The notes: generated from the letters alone by a model not told the origin. Counted from the stretch's first letter, positions 12,101 through 25,372 are shown. The stretch is 64,000 nt of DNA from Mactromeris polynyma (GCA_032209605.1 JASFXZ010000045.1:2852001-2916000), one strand, 5' to 3'. A program made the numbers and translations.

Positions 12101-15100
12101 TATTACCCTTTTCAGCTTCATACTGATATCATAATATACATTTTTATTTTTCGCTCGCTTGAATAAAAGACAGTTTGAAAAAAATATATTTCAATTTTTT
12201 TTTCGCTCGCTCGCCCCATTTTTTGGGGGAAAAATTCCGAAGAACAAAAAAATAATTTGGTGTGGCCCTACAACAAGATAACTCACCTATGGCAAGCTAG
12301 TGATATCATAACTTTATGCCTGGGCATACTGATTTTACTCAAAGTTCGTGCTGATATAATTTAATATGTCATTTTATAATTAAATATTCACAAACGTTAC
12401 ATAAAGGGTCTGATATCTTTGTATTTAATTTATTTACAATTGTGACAAACATTTCATTTGTTTTACAATTATAAGGTTCTACCATTATTACTGACCATTT
12501 TTCTTTATTTCGGTTTGAAAATCTAGCATTTCTAGGACAAGTCGGATTGAAGATCCCTCGGAAAAAATGTTTACTATTTTTCAATAATTTTTTATTCTTT
12601 TTCGCATTTCTGTCTTATGTTTTAGATTTGTTTCATATTCCATGCAAACCATCTTACCTATTAACACATACTTCGATATTAAAAAACTGTCTAGTTACAA
12701 AACGGAAACTTGTATGCAACGAGTTGCCAGCTTGGCTAAAGAGACGAGTGGTACCGTCCCACAGCACTTTTGTAAACGGAATTTTACTGCATTTATAGGA
12801 AGTCGATTAAATTGCAATATAAATAATATGGGAACCTCTCTCGACATCAAGTTACAGCTATCCCTTGCGCGTTCGCATTTTTTTATATGTTTTTCAATTT
12901 GATTACGGGGTATAATATGTGACCGAGAAACACACAACATATAAAGTTTTGATGCCTCCTTAATAACAAGAAAGACATAAATATATAAAACAAACGCATC
13001 AGTCATAGGATTATCATTCATAACTGATTGAATTACTTTTTGCTGCCACAAACGAATAAATGTATCATCATCATATGTCGAAATGATCTCTAGAGGTGAA
13101 GAGAATACCTTGGAGGAATTATAATCCTTCTGTCATCCAGTTCAATAGCGTACACATGTTACATACTCCTGAACATACAGCCCCCTTTTTTTGAAAATAA
13201 AAATATCAAATAAAACAAACCTTCGCAGCAATGTACGTGCACCCATTCTTGAATCCTGTCTTTTGCCCACAACTGGACATGTTTACAATAGAACCCTTCG
13301 TCTTCCGCAGATGTGGCAGTGAATACTGAAAATTCAACAAAAGTCCTCTGATTTCACATTATACTCTTGTTTATTTCAGTACACGAAAACCGATGTACGA
13401 GGGGTGACTAAGAAATAATATTACTCATTTTATTACGAAACCGACGATTGGGACTTAATTATTTTGATATAAGGACAGTTTAATCCAGCAGTGAGAAATA
13501 TATTAAGTATGAAAACAATTGGTTGATAGTTTAAATAATACAAAACAATAATTTTATTATACGTTATTATGTCAGCGATATTCCAGCGAATAACGTTTAT
13601 GAATATGTCACACTTACACCTTTTCAAAATAATTGCCGTTATACTCAATGTGCTGCTGATGTCCCTGTATTGATAACTGACAAGTTTCCTTGTCCTTCCA
13701 CACTTCATCAGACTCGACACCGATCTGTTGAACAGCTAATGAAAGTTCACTGAAACAACCTTCATCAGATAGTTATCATGTGTTCGGATCAGGAATCTCC
13801 CATCCTCTCTTTGAACAGTTTGAGCCTCCAGACCACGTGCCACCTCCTGACTCCTTCATGTCCCGCCTGATGTATCATTTCAATTACCTGTATTTGCTTG
13901 TAGTTTGCCGAATTCTTCACAGATTCTGAAGATTGCTCGATTTTCCAATTGGCGATGATGCCTATTCGTCCAGGGCGGTTATGGATAGAGATACTGATTT
14001 ACTTTGTCGAGGTAATAAAAATTGCGGTTCAATGCCAGCATAACAGTCAAATTCAGTTACAGACGTATTATGAACAGTTGTACGAAAATGTACGAAATGT
14101 TAATCACCAAAGACAAAAATATCATTTAATTGTGGAACTTAAAAACTATGTTATGTTCTGGAACGCCCCTCGTACACGAATGCATTTATAAGACTTACAT
14201 TTGAATTCAGACTGGTCATGCAGGCAGTGCCATCTATCATACCCGCTTTGTTTGTCAGACCACAGTTTGATTAAGACGCATTAGAATAATGACACTGAAA
14301 CCTTACTTGACGTTTTATGACATTACAGCAAATGTAGCATTATGGAATGCATTTTTTTAGTATATACATGCATACTACGTTGTAATTTACTTGAGAAAGT
14401 AAATGTAAACCGTCAGCCAATGAAAACAAGTTTTTGAAAATATTGACGTCGTCTACACAATAACAGTTTTCTCAACTAATTTTGAATCAATTACAAAATT
14501 AATTGAGCATACCGTTATTATGTATACAATGTCCATTGGTCAAACATTTACAAAACATATTTCCATTGGCTGACCACTTCCAAGTTTGTTTACAACCGTT
14601 CTCGATTACGTATGAATTGACTATACCTTGCACGCAATGAAAGTACTAAGTAGATCTAACTGAAGGACTTCCTTGAAACTCTCCACTGATAGGTCGTCTC
14701 TTTTATTCACACCTTGATCTGGAGAAAAAATGCGTGATTTTGAAGAAATCATTATTTGGGTAAATCCAACGAATGAAGAGGTCAAGCAGAAAATGCCACA
14801 TGTATAAAAGGTTCAAAGTCACTCCTTATCTCCAAAAGAAGTGGACATAAAATAGATATACTTAGAACAAAACAAGCTTAAAAGGGATTGAATACAAACA
14901 TAAATCAATAATATATTTATTCCCAAGCAAGTTTTCATTTTCATTGAAAACTGGATTTGAATAAGTTCATATTTTTATGTACGATTTTTTATCATCAGTA
15001 AGTTTACGCCATTTTATATACGACAGCCTCACAGTCAATAAAAGTATTTTCCCAAACTATGCGTTTTCGCCGCTTTTAATTGACAATTTCTCTATATGAA

Positions 15101-17800
15101 CGAGGACATTCTAGATGTTTTTAATTAGCACTACAAAGAAGAATAAACTTCACGCTCGAGCACCAGCAGATTAACATTCGTTTCTTATGCACAAACTACA
15201 TGTAATCACACAGTAGTCAAAACGTATGTTTAAAACCAATTGTAGGCTGGCATTAGACGTTTTCATCCTGATGTTGTAACACATTTACCAGCCAAAATAA
15301 GATTGTTCATGCTATCGTGTTCTGGAGTTCGTTTTATTCATGCATATTCCATTATTTTTAGCAATAAAGACTTACATCCGCCGACATTGTTGACCAAGCA
15401 ATCAATTCGTCCTTGACGCTGGACGATTTCTTCTATGGTGTTCTGAAAAGTTACCGAAGATTTATTGAACGTACGGAAATGCGTTGGTGTTAATGAAACA
15501 TATTTAATCTTGGCGTTCAATATATTTAATTTACTGAGATGAAACCATTACTTGAATGTAACACTACCTGACATTTTTTATCGTACACATTTACCTTGAT
15601 TTCATCTTCTTTTGTCATGTCACAATGGATATATATGATCTCCCCTCCACCAGTAGATTTCATGGCGGCACCAACTTCATCTAAAACATATGTTTTTTTA
15701 TTATACTAATCTTACCTCATGGCATTACATGTGATAGTTTTCTATATAGCAGCATCATCGTAGAATATGGAATGTTGGTTTAGTTTAAACTAGTTAAACT
15801 TAAATGTCTCGGCTCGATTGTCAAATAAGTTATTACAACATATATGATTCCATCTCGTCTGCTTCCTAAGTAACTAATCATTATTCGCGCCTAATTAAAG
15901 GATTGAGAAGCGGTTTAGCCTTGCCCAACGCGGGATGCCACCTAATGACCTTCGGATCAGGAGTTAGGCGTGCTATATTACACGCCTTATATACGTTGCG
16001 GTAGTAAGGGTTTACATACATATTTGAATAGCTTTGCAGAAAGTAATGTGTCTCGTTCTGAGAAACAGTCAAATCATGTTGAATGGATGATTTCATATGC
16101 CTGATGCGATGAACCAATTACTTTTATGAATTCCCGTTTTTTTGCTCAATAGAGGTAAATTTGTTAATGATAATGAAGCAATAAAGTACATAACTTCTTC
16201 TAAACGAGTTCCAATTAAGTTGCAAGACTCTGCAAATTGGTTCGTCCTAAAGCATGACTTTGTTATAAAACCACGTACATGTATTTTCTTTAAATCTTCT
16301 ACGACATTCATCATGGTGTGTTATTAATAACTTACATTTTCCTGTTGCCTTAACACGAGTTTTGTTAATTTAAATGTTGTGGTTCAGTCGCATTCTGGTG
16401 TAAATAATTAAGTCACTGACAGCAAGGTCAGTATAAGGCTGTTTGTTTCGGTGTATATGTTATTGTATGCATAACGATTAATTACTTTTAATGATAAGTA
16501 ACTGCCTAACCAGTCAAAATAGATACTGGTACTCTATGACCATGTAGCGGAGGTTAGCTAGTTGTTAAATCGATTTAACCCCCGTTATTTTACTGACAGT
16601 TCCAAGGCTGTTAATGCAATTGTAGTTATTATTTCTATTTATGTTTTTAGATAAATGTCAAGTTCCCTTCCCATGGTCAGTTCCTTGACTTGACATAATG
16701 CTCGTGTTCTTTTCTCTGCTTTTTCGGCCAGGGTTACTGACTTCATGCCTTGTCCTTTGATGCATTGCGTCCATTCAATCCTTCCCCTTTGTTGTCCCCC
16801 TGAATTATCTGTAGTTGTTTTGATGGTAAGCCAGATATCTTGCACCTCCTTAGCCCTAATGTTTTGTAGACTGTTGTTTCCCTGAGTTCTGTGTGGGGAG
16901 GTATTGTCTAATGTAAGTGGTGGTCCCTGTTATAACTTCATCTCTATTTCAGTCGTAAATGTACATAAAATAATAATATTTTACTTGTATATAGTATTCA
17001 AAGAGTTATATCAGTTACCTTGTATGTCCAAAACCACAACAGTTGCGCCTTGCTCATCTGCAATGGTTCGGAAAATTCGTTTTATCAAGCACATATTTAT
17101 TTCAATACATTTGTATACATTAACATGAATAATCGAAGCAAACATGACTGTATTTTCACCAACTTATGTTTCTCACATCAACTAGTCAGTACTAAATAGT
17201 AGACAGGTATGTTGAGAGTCATTAACAGAAGTGGGAATATATCGACCATGAAGGTCCCCATTAACACATCTCCAGACAAATTAAGGCGAATAGAGGATGC
17301 ACACGGAGGGACAGAGACATTAACAAACGGACCAGTGGGCAAGTACTTGGGGGAGAGGAAAAACCTAAACGCTTCTTTATTTTGTCACGCGTACTGATGC
17401 ATCTATCAATAGTTTGCTCAAAGTCGGGGAGAACTCAAGGGACTTAATACAGCTGATGTTTCATCACAGACGGGACCGTCCCCGGGAAACAGGCATCGGT
17501 GAATTTCATTCCGCGATATTCGAGACAAAGAAAACTCTTCCCGTTTTCTTACAAAGCTTTACGTTCTACAGGGATTGTGCAAATGTTTATTACAGCAGTT
17601 ATAGGATTTTTATATAGCAAGAACAACTCCTTAAACCACATATGTCATGTTATACTATATTGATATATGCACCACGAATGGTTTTAAATAAACGAAGACT
17701 GACCAAGCACATCCACGATCCCTCTACCAATGCCCTGTACTCCGCCTGTTACTATGACGACTTTATTTTTAAGGGGTGGCTCCTTTGTTTGTTCTGCCAT
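9136..17800 (-). CDS. HSD17B14-like: HSD17B14-like SDR, gene A1 (C-terminally truncated copy)
   Basis: This is a nine-exon classical SDR, predicted to be an NAD(P)-dependent oxidoreductase. Exons (minus strand): 17800-17704, 17057-17019, 15680-15595, 15442-15376, 14718-14627, 13325-13221, 10423-10356, 9855-9774 and 9237-9136. All junctions are GT..AG and the phases agree. Residues 17-25 hold TGGVQGIG; Asp43 ends beta-2 (LDIQ), which favours NAD(H). Catalytic residues are Ser145, Tyr158 and Lys162 (YIAAK); the tetrad Asn is Asp118 (LQLDLL), and NNAG is NNVG at 92-95. In the last exon an 8-bp deletion relative to A2 shifts the frame after GQQLQ, so the protein ends Trp-Ile-stop at about 245 residues instead of 261, losing the C-terminal CTGGYDIGFG segment. 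The donor after exon 7 is GTAGGT, where A2 has GTAAGT. A1 may be a young pseudogene or an altered enzyme. Confidence 0.85.
9304..9402 (+). repeat. Interspersed repeat R1, copy 2
   Basis: A short R1 core (agactgttgtttccc, ctgtgtggag) lies in the last intron of gene A1. The same insertion is in A2 (47566-47637), so it predates the duplication. Confidence 0.65.
10888..12267. mobile_element. Repeat element(s) with ggccacaccaaatt inverted ends
   Basis: This intronic stretch of A1 begins with ggccacaccaaatt at 10888 and ends with the complement aatttggtgtggcc at 12267. A further internal copy of the same end lies at 11855-11868. Both right-hand ends are preceded by cgctcgctcgcccca, which suggests two related non-autonomous insertions, nested or adjacent. 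The region is kept in A2 (about 49028-50140) with a deletion of about 270 bp near 11006-11276. No transposase frame is seen. Confidence 0.55.
16410..16955 (+). repeat. Interspersed repeat R1, long copy 3
   Basis: This is one of the two longest R1 copies. It aligns with 36733-37345 along a series of shared blocks: gtcagtataaggctg, ttactgacagttccaaggctg, and the conserved core near 16860-16920. It lies in the second intron of A1, about 60 bp beyond the donor of exon 2. In A2 most of it is deleted. Confidence 0.7.
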
Positions 17801-17884
17801 TTTTATCAAAATCTCAGGAGTTTAAAAACTGAAAATCTATTTAAGTATTAGTATTTGAGTGATTAAGAAATCGAGCAAGAATTG

Positions 17885-18403
17885 AGAGGGAAACAGCAAT
17901 TATTCAGACAGAATCTCATTCATTTAGAGTTAATGAAATGGAAAGGATGATCAATATAACTTTTGTAAATTTAAATTCTTAGTCTTAAATTCTTTGTGAT
18001 TAAGGCCCCTGATTTCAAAATCGGTTAAATGGGCCTTTAATCAATTCAGGAAACACATGCCGCTGGTTGTCGACACATTACTGGAACAATCTTTGGAACT
18101 TTTATTGATATCTGCCCATTGTTCGACTTACGTACAGAGACAAGACTCAACTGGCTACAGGACTTTTACGTTCCCACACAGCGCTTTGATTCCACTACCG
18201 CTACATATGAAGGTATCAGAACAAGCATCCGATGCTTAAGGAGAATATAGGACTTTCTGACAACCGATGGGTGACATAACTAAATTACGCTTTCCACTAT
18301 CGCTTATAAAAACGCATCAGATTAACCTTATACATGCTAGGATTTCGCCTAAATCGTTTTGAATGTACAATGAATTTCAATTTGTTTACAGGTGACCGTC
18401 AGT
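17885..18403. other. Unique sequence between duplication boundary and EF-hand gene
   Basis: This begins where the two duplicate copies diverge. It holds the 5' side of both divergent genes, A1 (minus) and the EF-hand gene (plus), about 600 bp apart from start codon to start codon, so it probably contains both promoters. No clear motif was identified. Confidence 0.4.
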
Positions 18404-21400
18404 ATGTTGAAGTCTACGATGTTGACTATACTTTGCTTGGTAGCATTATTTGTGGGGTAATTATTTCAGACTTTAATCCTATTACATGTCATCTCACGCA
18501 ACTGTATGTAGTACCAGAACTTATGGTACATGTTCCAAGTAATTGCCATCTGATGAAGATATACATCATTTACACTCAACGACTCACAAAAGTATTAAGA
18601 TTGTTATAACAAATTGCGAGTATGACAAATCTTTCAATACCTTAAGTCTCATACAATGGTAAATGTTGACATTGAAAGCATTGCAGAGTTTCCTGTTATT
18701 ACTGACTTGATCTACAGCAAGCAACTGACAACTTACAATCTACATAAATCGTCGGAGGTGGCGAACGGACTCTTCAGTCAAGTCAAAATGAGAGCAAGCA
18801 CATCGCCCCAATTGTACTTAAGCAAAAACATGTAATAATTCAGTTGTACAAACATCTGAAATATAAGTTAATTTCAGTTCCGAGATGCACCCTAGCCGAC
18901 CAACGATACCAGACGATCCAAAGGCGAGGGCTATATTCATGATAGCTGAAGCTAACAGAACCGCCGACGGATTTCTGACGGCGGAACAGATGTCTGATAT
19001 ATTTTTCCGCTTCGACATTAACGGTACGATCATCGTATTATGCTCTTTGGTTTCAAGTTCGAAATATAAATAATATCTGGACATAAGTACAAAATGATAA
19101 AATGAATAGCAAGACAAATGGTGATACATTTGTTCGCCAGCATTTAAACAGAGATGGAGCAAAACTATGTCTGTCAATTTTACACTCCGGGGTACAGGTC
19201 AGTTTTTACGAATATGTAATCATGTTTCTTCGAAATGTTATTATTCATGCACCCGCCGTCTTGTATAATACTAACTTTGTCATCAGAGTTCCATGTGATT
19301 AAATATTGCTTTATGTAAAACTTATGTTAATTTTGTTGTTGCTGTTAATTGTTGTTGTTGTTTGTGTTGTCGTTAGTTTGGTACGATAAATTATGGCACC
19401 ACATTTCTATCACATGGTCATCTCATGGTTTTGAAACAGTCTCTATGCTCAAATTTCATTTTTATTCAAAACTTTACACACACTTCTACTTTATGTTTTG
19501 TTCCCATTCAAATTAAGAATGCACAACATACTGCATGATTAATTTAATAATTTTAGCACAACCGGTCAGAGTCAATCTAAGCAAACATGGTTTTCTGAGT
19601 TTGTGGACCAATCTCAAATTTCAAAATCTTAAATCTTGATGCAAAGCATCGATGTATTTGAAGTTTTATCTACCCGACTAAGATCTTAATTTAGTGCGTT
19701 TTATGAGAGTGATCACAAAACAGATGCATAAATGACAATAGTTATTAGCTCAGTTATATATCATTAATTATGCACTGAAATATTTTCATCAAACAATTAA
19801 TGCTAATTAAGATTGATAACAATCGGCGAATTAATGTGCTGAAAACCTCATGATATTTTAGATGATGCACGTTGGGGTTTGATATATAGGTCCCATCTTT
19901 AAATCCAAAATTGTATTTCGTAGATTTCTTATTGAATCATTTTCATTATCATCATCACATTCAATATCATCACAAGCTTAATCAACATTCTCGATGGCAT
20001 CATATTTGTCATAATCGATATCAGAAATTGTTATCCCTATGCATATCATTATTGATATCGTCATCATCATAACCACCATCTCCATTATCATTATAATCAT
20101 CGTCATCATCACCAGCACTATTATTTTAACCATCAACGTCACTGTCATCATTACAACAACCACCAATAGCATCAATGTGATCATTACCACTTCTACCATC
20201 ACTATCATTATCATCATAAAGCATCATCATTATCAACCCTAACTACCACCTCCATCATCGCTCCATCACGAGCATCATCGAGACAATCATCGTCATAATT
20301 ATGATTCTTACCGACCGCCATCATCATCATCATTATCATAATTATCTAACACCACCAGTTATTAACAACAATAAAAATTATGATAATAATATTAAGTTAT
20401 AGTAAACTGCTTATGATGTATTATTTGCCATTCATTATTATTCAGGAGACGAGATAGTTGACGAAACAGAGTTTATTGCCCACTGGACACTGCTCCGACT
20501 TGGTGATTTGGATCATGCTATTACCCTGTTCCGTCGTGCGGATACTGATAAGGACGGAAGTATCTCCAGGGAACCAGATTATAATCGTCTTTTCTACTAC
20601 TTCGATAGAGACAGTAAGAGAATGTTTTCTTAACAATTACAAGTACTGAGATTGTGAAACAGGGCTTTCTTGAGAAAAAACAGGAAGGTTATTTAAAACT
20701 GGAGAGTAATGTCCGGATTCAAACATTAGAAATAATTTTCGCCTTTAAAACTTAAGGCAGCAGTCTCCGTATTCAAACACTTAGACCGTTCTAAAGAGGT
20801 TTCAATATTCAAATCTTAATTAGGACTGATCTCAATTTAGCCTTAAGCTGTTCTGCTTTACTTGGAAAATGAGATTGATCGCCGCTTAAAACGAAATTTC
20901 TATCAAAACTTTTAATGTATTCTATAAGTGTTTCTTCGACAGGTCTATTTTCTCTATTATTGAATAGACTCTACTCTAGATTACAATTTGAAGATGTTAT
21001 CAAGTTTTGCTCAGATACGAAAATAGCGTTTCTTACTTGCGCATTCTATGCAGAATTTTAACCAGTTGGAAATAATTGAGTACCAAGGGAACGAACACTG
21101 TACCAGTATACAAAAATAACTTTCTATGAGTTATGTCCCGTTTTTCTCTTCCGACACATTTGCATCAACTCGATACATATTTTTACTATACTTTTGATTT
21201 TGATAATACATGTATGTGTTAACACATGTCCCTCCATTCCATGTAATATGAGCATTACATATTTATTTATATTACGCACCAAAGTCAACTGCTCAAATGG
21301 ACTAAGGTGCTTGCTATTTTAGATGTTGATAAGTGGCACACTTTTGTTAGAGGCGTGTCGTGTGATAACAGTAATATAACACCATTTGTAATTTTATATA

Positions 21401-21631
21401 CACTTTTCTTACTCTCAAACAGTTAAAGGAGTTCTATCTTTTTTATTAAATGCTTATAAAATATGAAAACCTGACATGTTAGATTAGAAATGTATATGTG
21501 TTATTAAAATCAATTATTTTATCATAACATTACAATAGTCTAAACACTATACATGTATTTATATATTTTCAGGAAACGGAAAGATTTCGGAAGCCGAGTT
21601 TGTTTCTATATGGTTCAGCTTGTCCACATAA
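18404..21631 (+). CDS. Secreted four-EF-hand calcium-binding protein
   Basis: Exons are 18404-18456, 18878-19023, 20446-20613 and 21573-21631, with GT..AG junctions and phases 2, 1 and 1, giving 141 residues. Residues 1-18 (MLKSTMLTILCLVALFVG) form a signal peptide. A degenerate EF loop is at about 44-55 (NRTADGFLTAEQ). Canonical-type loops follow at 64-75 (DINGDEIVDETE), 99-110 (DTDKDGSISREP, with Pro instead of Glu at position 12) and 120-131 (DRDRNGKISEAE). The product should be exported and bind Ca2+, perhaps in haemolymph, shell matrix or secretions; the exact role is unknown. The gene at 24036 is a shorter paralogue sharing the IPDDP motif. Two introns interrupt EF loops after the third loop residue in phase 1. 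ATTAAA at about 21639 could serve for polyadenylation. Confidence 0.85.
19926..20345. repeat. Degenerate (atc)n/(tca)n microsatellite
   Basis: This is a low-complexity stretch dominated by atc, tca and cat triplets, located in the second intron of the EF-hand gene. It produces open frames of Met, Ile, Val and Thr on both strands that are not genes. Confidence 0.85.
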
Positions 21632-24035
21632 ACTACTGATTAAAGAATATAAACTTTATGAATTTGAAATATTATATGTTTAAATCATTGGATCAACTAA
21701 ATTAACAAAAGTGACTCCCAGAATTAACCACAATTATTACAACAAACTGATTTCAGGAATGCAATGACTTTGCGAAATTTAAATAAAGATGAACTTCGTT
21801 TTCAAGGCTTCAGTGTTACATATCTCACATTTGTATGCATGTTTATTCAGTTAACACATAGTCAGAGTTTATCCAAGCGTTCTCGACCCAAGGGGTGTTC
21901 AGCTCGTCTTCGGTACTCTGTCGAGCAAATGAGTCAGTATTGTAGCAGAACTTACTACAAGTATACACGAAATAGAGTCACAAGCAGGAATGGGGTCAAT
22001 TCCAAGGCAATGTAATTAATTACAATTACATGACACAAGAAGTATGTGGTGTAACTTAACCACCAAACTAATTCATGAAGTGGTTGATTCTAAAAAGCGA
22101 AAAGTCTTACCTTTTAAATCATGTTGGATGTCGACTATACTGATAAGTTGAAACTCGTGTCATGCTTGTCATAATTTATGTTAAACGTGTTCACAAGAGC
22201 ATCACTTCTCACGACCTTACATAAAAATGAAGGCAAATTGTAGAACATTAGATAAATTGAAGTCCGCTAAACCCCGGGGCCATAGGTTCGAATCCTAATC
22301 ATGCTCTTCAAATGCAACTGTTACAAGTCATACTTCCTCGTGCAGCAGCATTTATGAAGATTTTCAGGATACATTAATTCTTTGTTTAGTATACGAGCTT
22401 AAAATACATTTGAGATGTCATTAGAAATAGTACTCTTTTAGTTCTCTCATCAAAATCCCTATTTGGACCAGATCATAGATAAATTCCACATGTGAATAAT
22501 AAAATCTTGTTCTGCACATCTGTACAATTCTCATTGTGTAGCACGGATTATAGAACGCACATCTTGAACGAGTGCAGGAATTTTAAATACGACTGGTAAT
22601 CGTTCCATTTCTTTTTATTTATTTGTATAAATATCATTAAGTACTCGTAATCTCTTAAGGAAATAGCGTATACGACTTTAATTTAACCATAATTCGAGGT
22701 GTTGGAGCCGTAATCAGCTATCTTCGTATAAATTTATTAAGGAGATGGTTGGTTTTGGCTCTAACCCATCGAATTATACTCGTAATCGCCAGATGAAATA
22801 ATGTTATATGATTTTATTTACCTATACACTCGTTATCGCTTAAGGCAATATATGATATTAAATACTCATATACTCTTAGTCGCTTAAGGAATTATATGAC
22901 TTTAAATAACTATATACACGTAATCACTTGATGAAATATGAGACTCATATGTCCCTTTAATAGATTCAGTAGTGTTCTAAAATGGTGAGTTTCTTGATTA
23001 GAAGATGCGTCTGAGGATCAATATGTTGACCCAAGAACTTCCAAACTAGATGGCTTGGCTTCGAGCATTGGGAATATAGTTTCCTTAACGTTTACGAAAA
23101 CGACTGAATGTCATTTCTTGCGAGTTAGTTGCATTTTACCATTCGTTTTCCTTGGCTCCCTTGGACTATAGCCCCAAAACAGTTTTATTTGTAATAAAGC
23201 AGTTTAAACGATCACATAGAGCCTGGGCGAGTTACTAAAATATTCACCAAGTCAGTTGATGTAATTTGTCTGCCATCTCACATCCATGAAGCAGAAAGAG
23301 TCCATTACTTGCGGTTTAATGAAAGCTAGGCATGAAACGTTAGCCAATTACCATTCGCACATAACACATGCAGACTGATGATACCATTCATAAACGAAAC
23401 AAGTACACACGTCCTTAATTAACATATTCTCTTATTCATTCGTCTTTCGGATCAATGGTTTACGCCATTATGTGGTAGTGGGTATGTGGATTCAAGACAA
23501 ATAGTGATTCCGACTGGAATTTTTACATGTTTAACAACAACGAGGCAACATACTTGGCAGGCATTTAAGCATTAGAACAATACTGAACCTAGGGATGTTT
23601 ACATGTTAAACAACAACGAGGCAACATACTTGGCAGGCATTTAAGCATTAGAACACTACTGAACCTAGGGAGTGTTACATGTTAAACAACAACGAGGCAA
23701 CAGACTTGGCAGGCATTTAAGCATTAGAACACTACTGAACCTAGGGAGTGTTACATGTTAAACAACAACGAGGCAACATACTTGGCAGGCATTTAAGCAT
23801 TAGAACAATACTGAACCTAGGGATGTTTACAAAGCTCCTGATCCCAAGATGAGATTTACATTTTTGAAAACACACTGTTTTAATAGGATGAAATGTTTTA
23901 AAGGTGTAATATATTCGATGAAAAAAACAATAAACTGGTGATGTTAGCTTTGATTGGCTGGTACAATAATAAAGTCTTGTATAATGCACTTAGTTCTAAG
24001 TTTCGTTTCATTTTAGAGCTCTGATTTATCAGAAA
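21632..24035. other. Intergenic DNA between the two EF-hand genes
   Basis: No coding exon is recognised. It contains a tRNA B-box-like ggttcgaatcc at about 22285-22295 without a clear A box, probably a decayed SINE or tRNA relic, and the 76-bp tandem array described separately. The 83-codon frame at 21764-22015 has no domain or paralogue here. Confidence 0.45.
23525..23831. repeat. 76-bp tandem repeat (4 units)
   Basis: Four head-to-tail units start at about 23525, 23601, 23677 and 23753, each containing aacaacaacgaggcaaca and ending ctaggga(g)tgtt. It lies about 200 bp upstream of the second EF-hand gene. Confidence 0.95.
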
Positions 24036-25372
24036 ATGTGGCTCATTTGCATATTCTTCGTTGCCATGGCAGCCAGGTAAGTATTTTATGTTTCCATTTT
24101 ATTCAGTCGAAATCTGATTGCAGTTATACAGCCTGTGATAACCGCTATAGAAAATTAGAAAATGCAGTTTTTGAACGAATATACATTTTTATATACATGT
24201 ATAGGAATAGTCACTAGTGAAAGCAATCGATTACCAGGTAGACTTCATAGTCATAAAACCGATTATCAGTGATTTAAATAGAATACCACGACAATACATG
24301 ACAATACATGCATCATTAAAACATGCAAGTAAATCCAACATAGTACTGTACATATACTGATGCACAAAATTCGACATATTGCGAATACTTTGAATGTGTC
24401 TTCTTTTTAATTATGCAAATGACATGATAAGAGCTGATGTTTAAACTCGACTAACACACACGAGTAACCTTATCAGTGGGTATACTAGACTGTTCATTTC
24501 ATAACTTTCATTCAACCAGAAGTGAAACATTCGACTTGAAGAAAATCTCTATTGAAATTTTGTGAAGTCGAGCAAGAAATACCACATACGAAGGAAACCT
24601 GACAAACAATTACAAAACCAACAAGAGCAAAAAGTACATACATGACATACAGTCCTTTTATCCGAATACTTGGTATTATCCGAAATAAATATCAGTTCCC
24701 GAGGTTTCTTCTTAGGCACGTCGATTTGAATTGGGCTATTCGAAACCATGTATTATTCGAAATAAATATCCGACCCGATGAATTCGAATGAAAGGTTCGA
24801 CTGTAAATAAATGATAAGTATTAAAGTATGATAAGTCATGGTATGACAGGCCTTGAACTTGCTGCTTAAAATCTAATGGTGTTATTTTAAGTGTTGGTTG
24901 TAATCCTGGAAGACCAGCCATACCCGACGATCCAAATGCTACGTACATTTTCAACGCTGCTGAAGCAAACCAGAACACCGCACCAGATGGCTACCTTTCA
25001 GAACTTGAAATGACTGAGATCTTTGCACGATTCGACATGAATGGTCAGTAATTGCTGGGTATACAAATGCATTTTTATTCCGAAGAAAAGGCATTTTATG
25101 AGTACATGTTCATTGAATATGAATAAGATAAAATAATAAACGATATAATTATGACAAGTGTGCCACATAGAATATTAAAAATTCAGAATAATATTCATTA
25201 AGTTTGTCGATGAATAAAGAGTACTAACTTCAGTGTGACAGTCATTTATGTTTAAATGTATCAGTTGGCTGAATATAATTATACAGTCGTGTTTTGACGA
25301 TTTCTGATTTCAGTTGATAACAAAATATCAGAAGAAGAATTCAAGACGGTTTGGTATACGTTATCTGCATGA
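24036..25372 (+). CDS. Short secreted two-EF-hand protein
   Basis: Exons are 24036-24076, 24892-25043 and 25314-25372, with phases 2 and 1, giving 83 residues. Residues 1-13 (MWLICIFFVAMAA) are a signal peptide and CNPGRPAIPDDP follows. The EF loops are at 42-53 (NTAPDGYLSELE) and 62-73 (DMNVDNKISEEE). The gene is paralogous to 18404-21631: the exon junctions fall at equivalent places and the last exons are both 59 nt. It lacks the 168-nt exon that in the longer gene encodes the end of loop 2, all of loop 3 and the start of loop 4. Its second loop is therefore the equivalent of a loop-2 front half joined to a loop-4 back half. The intron where the missing exon would be is only about 270 bp and holds no such exon. 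Confidence 0.82.

Larger units (their letters stand above)
1..17884 (+). repeat. Left copy of large direct segmental duplication
   Basis: Sequence from the window edge to about 17884 is matched in the same order and orientation by 40804-55421. Matching landmarks include SDR exon 1 (180-273 and 40983-41076), the 49-bp array, the foldback element, all nine exons of gene A, and intron sequence. Similarity ends abruptly after the shared gagcaagaattg near 17884/55421. The left copy continues off the window. It is about 3.3 kb longer than the right copy, mostly because of the larger 49-bp array and of deletions in the right copy. Confidence 0.93.

Noticed and set aside
19978..20242. Frames of 67 and 79 codons on opposite strands composed of Ile, Met, Val and Thr
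   Set aside because: Products of a degenerate triplet microsatellite inside an intron.
22250..22310. tRNA-like B box ggttcgaatcc on the plus strand
   Set aside because: No convincing A box or cloverleaf stems; at most a decayed SINE or tRNA fragment.
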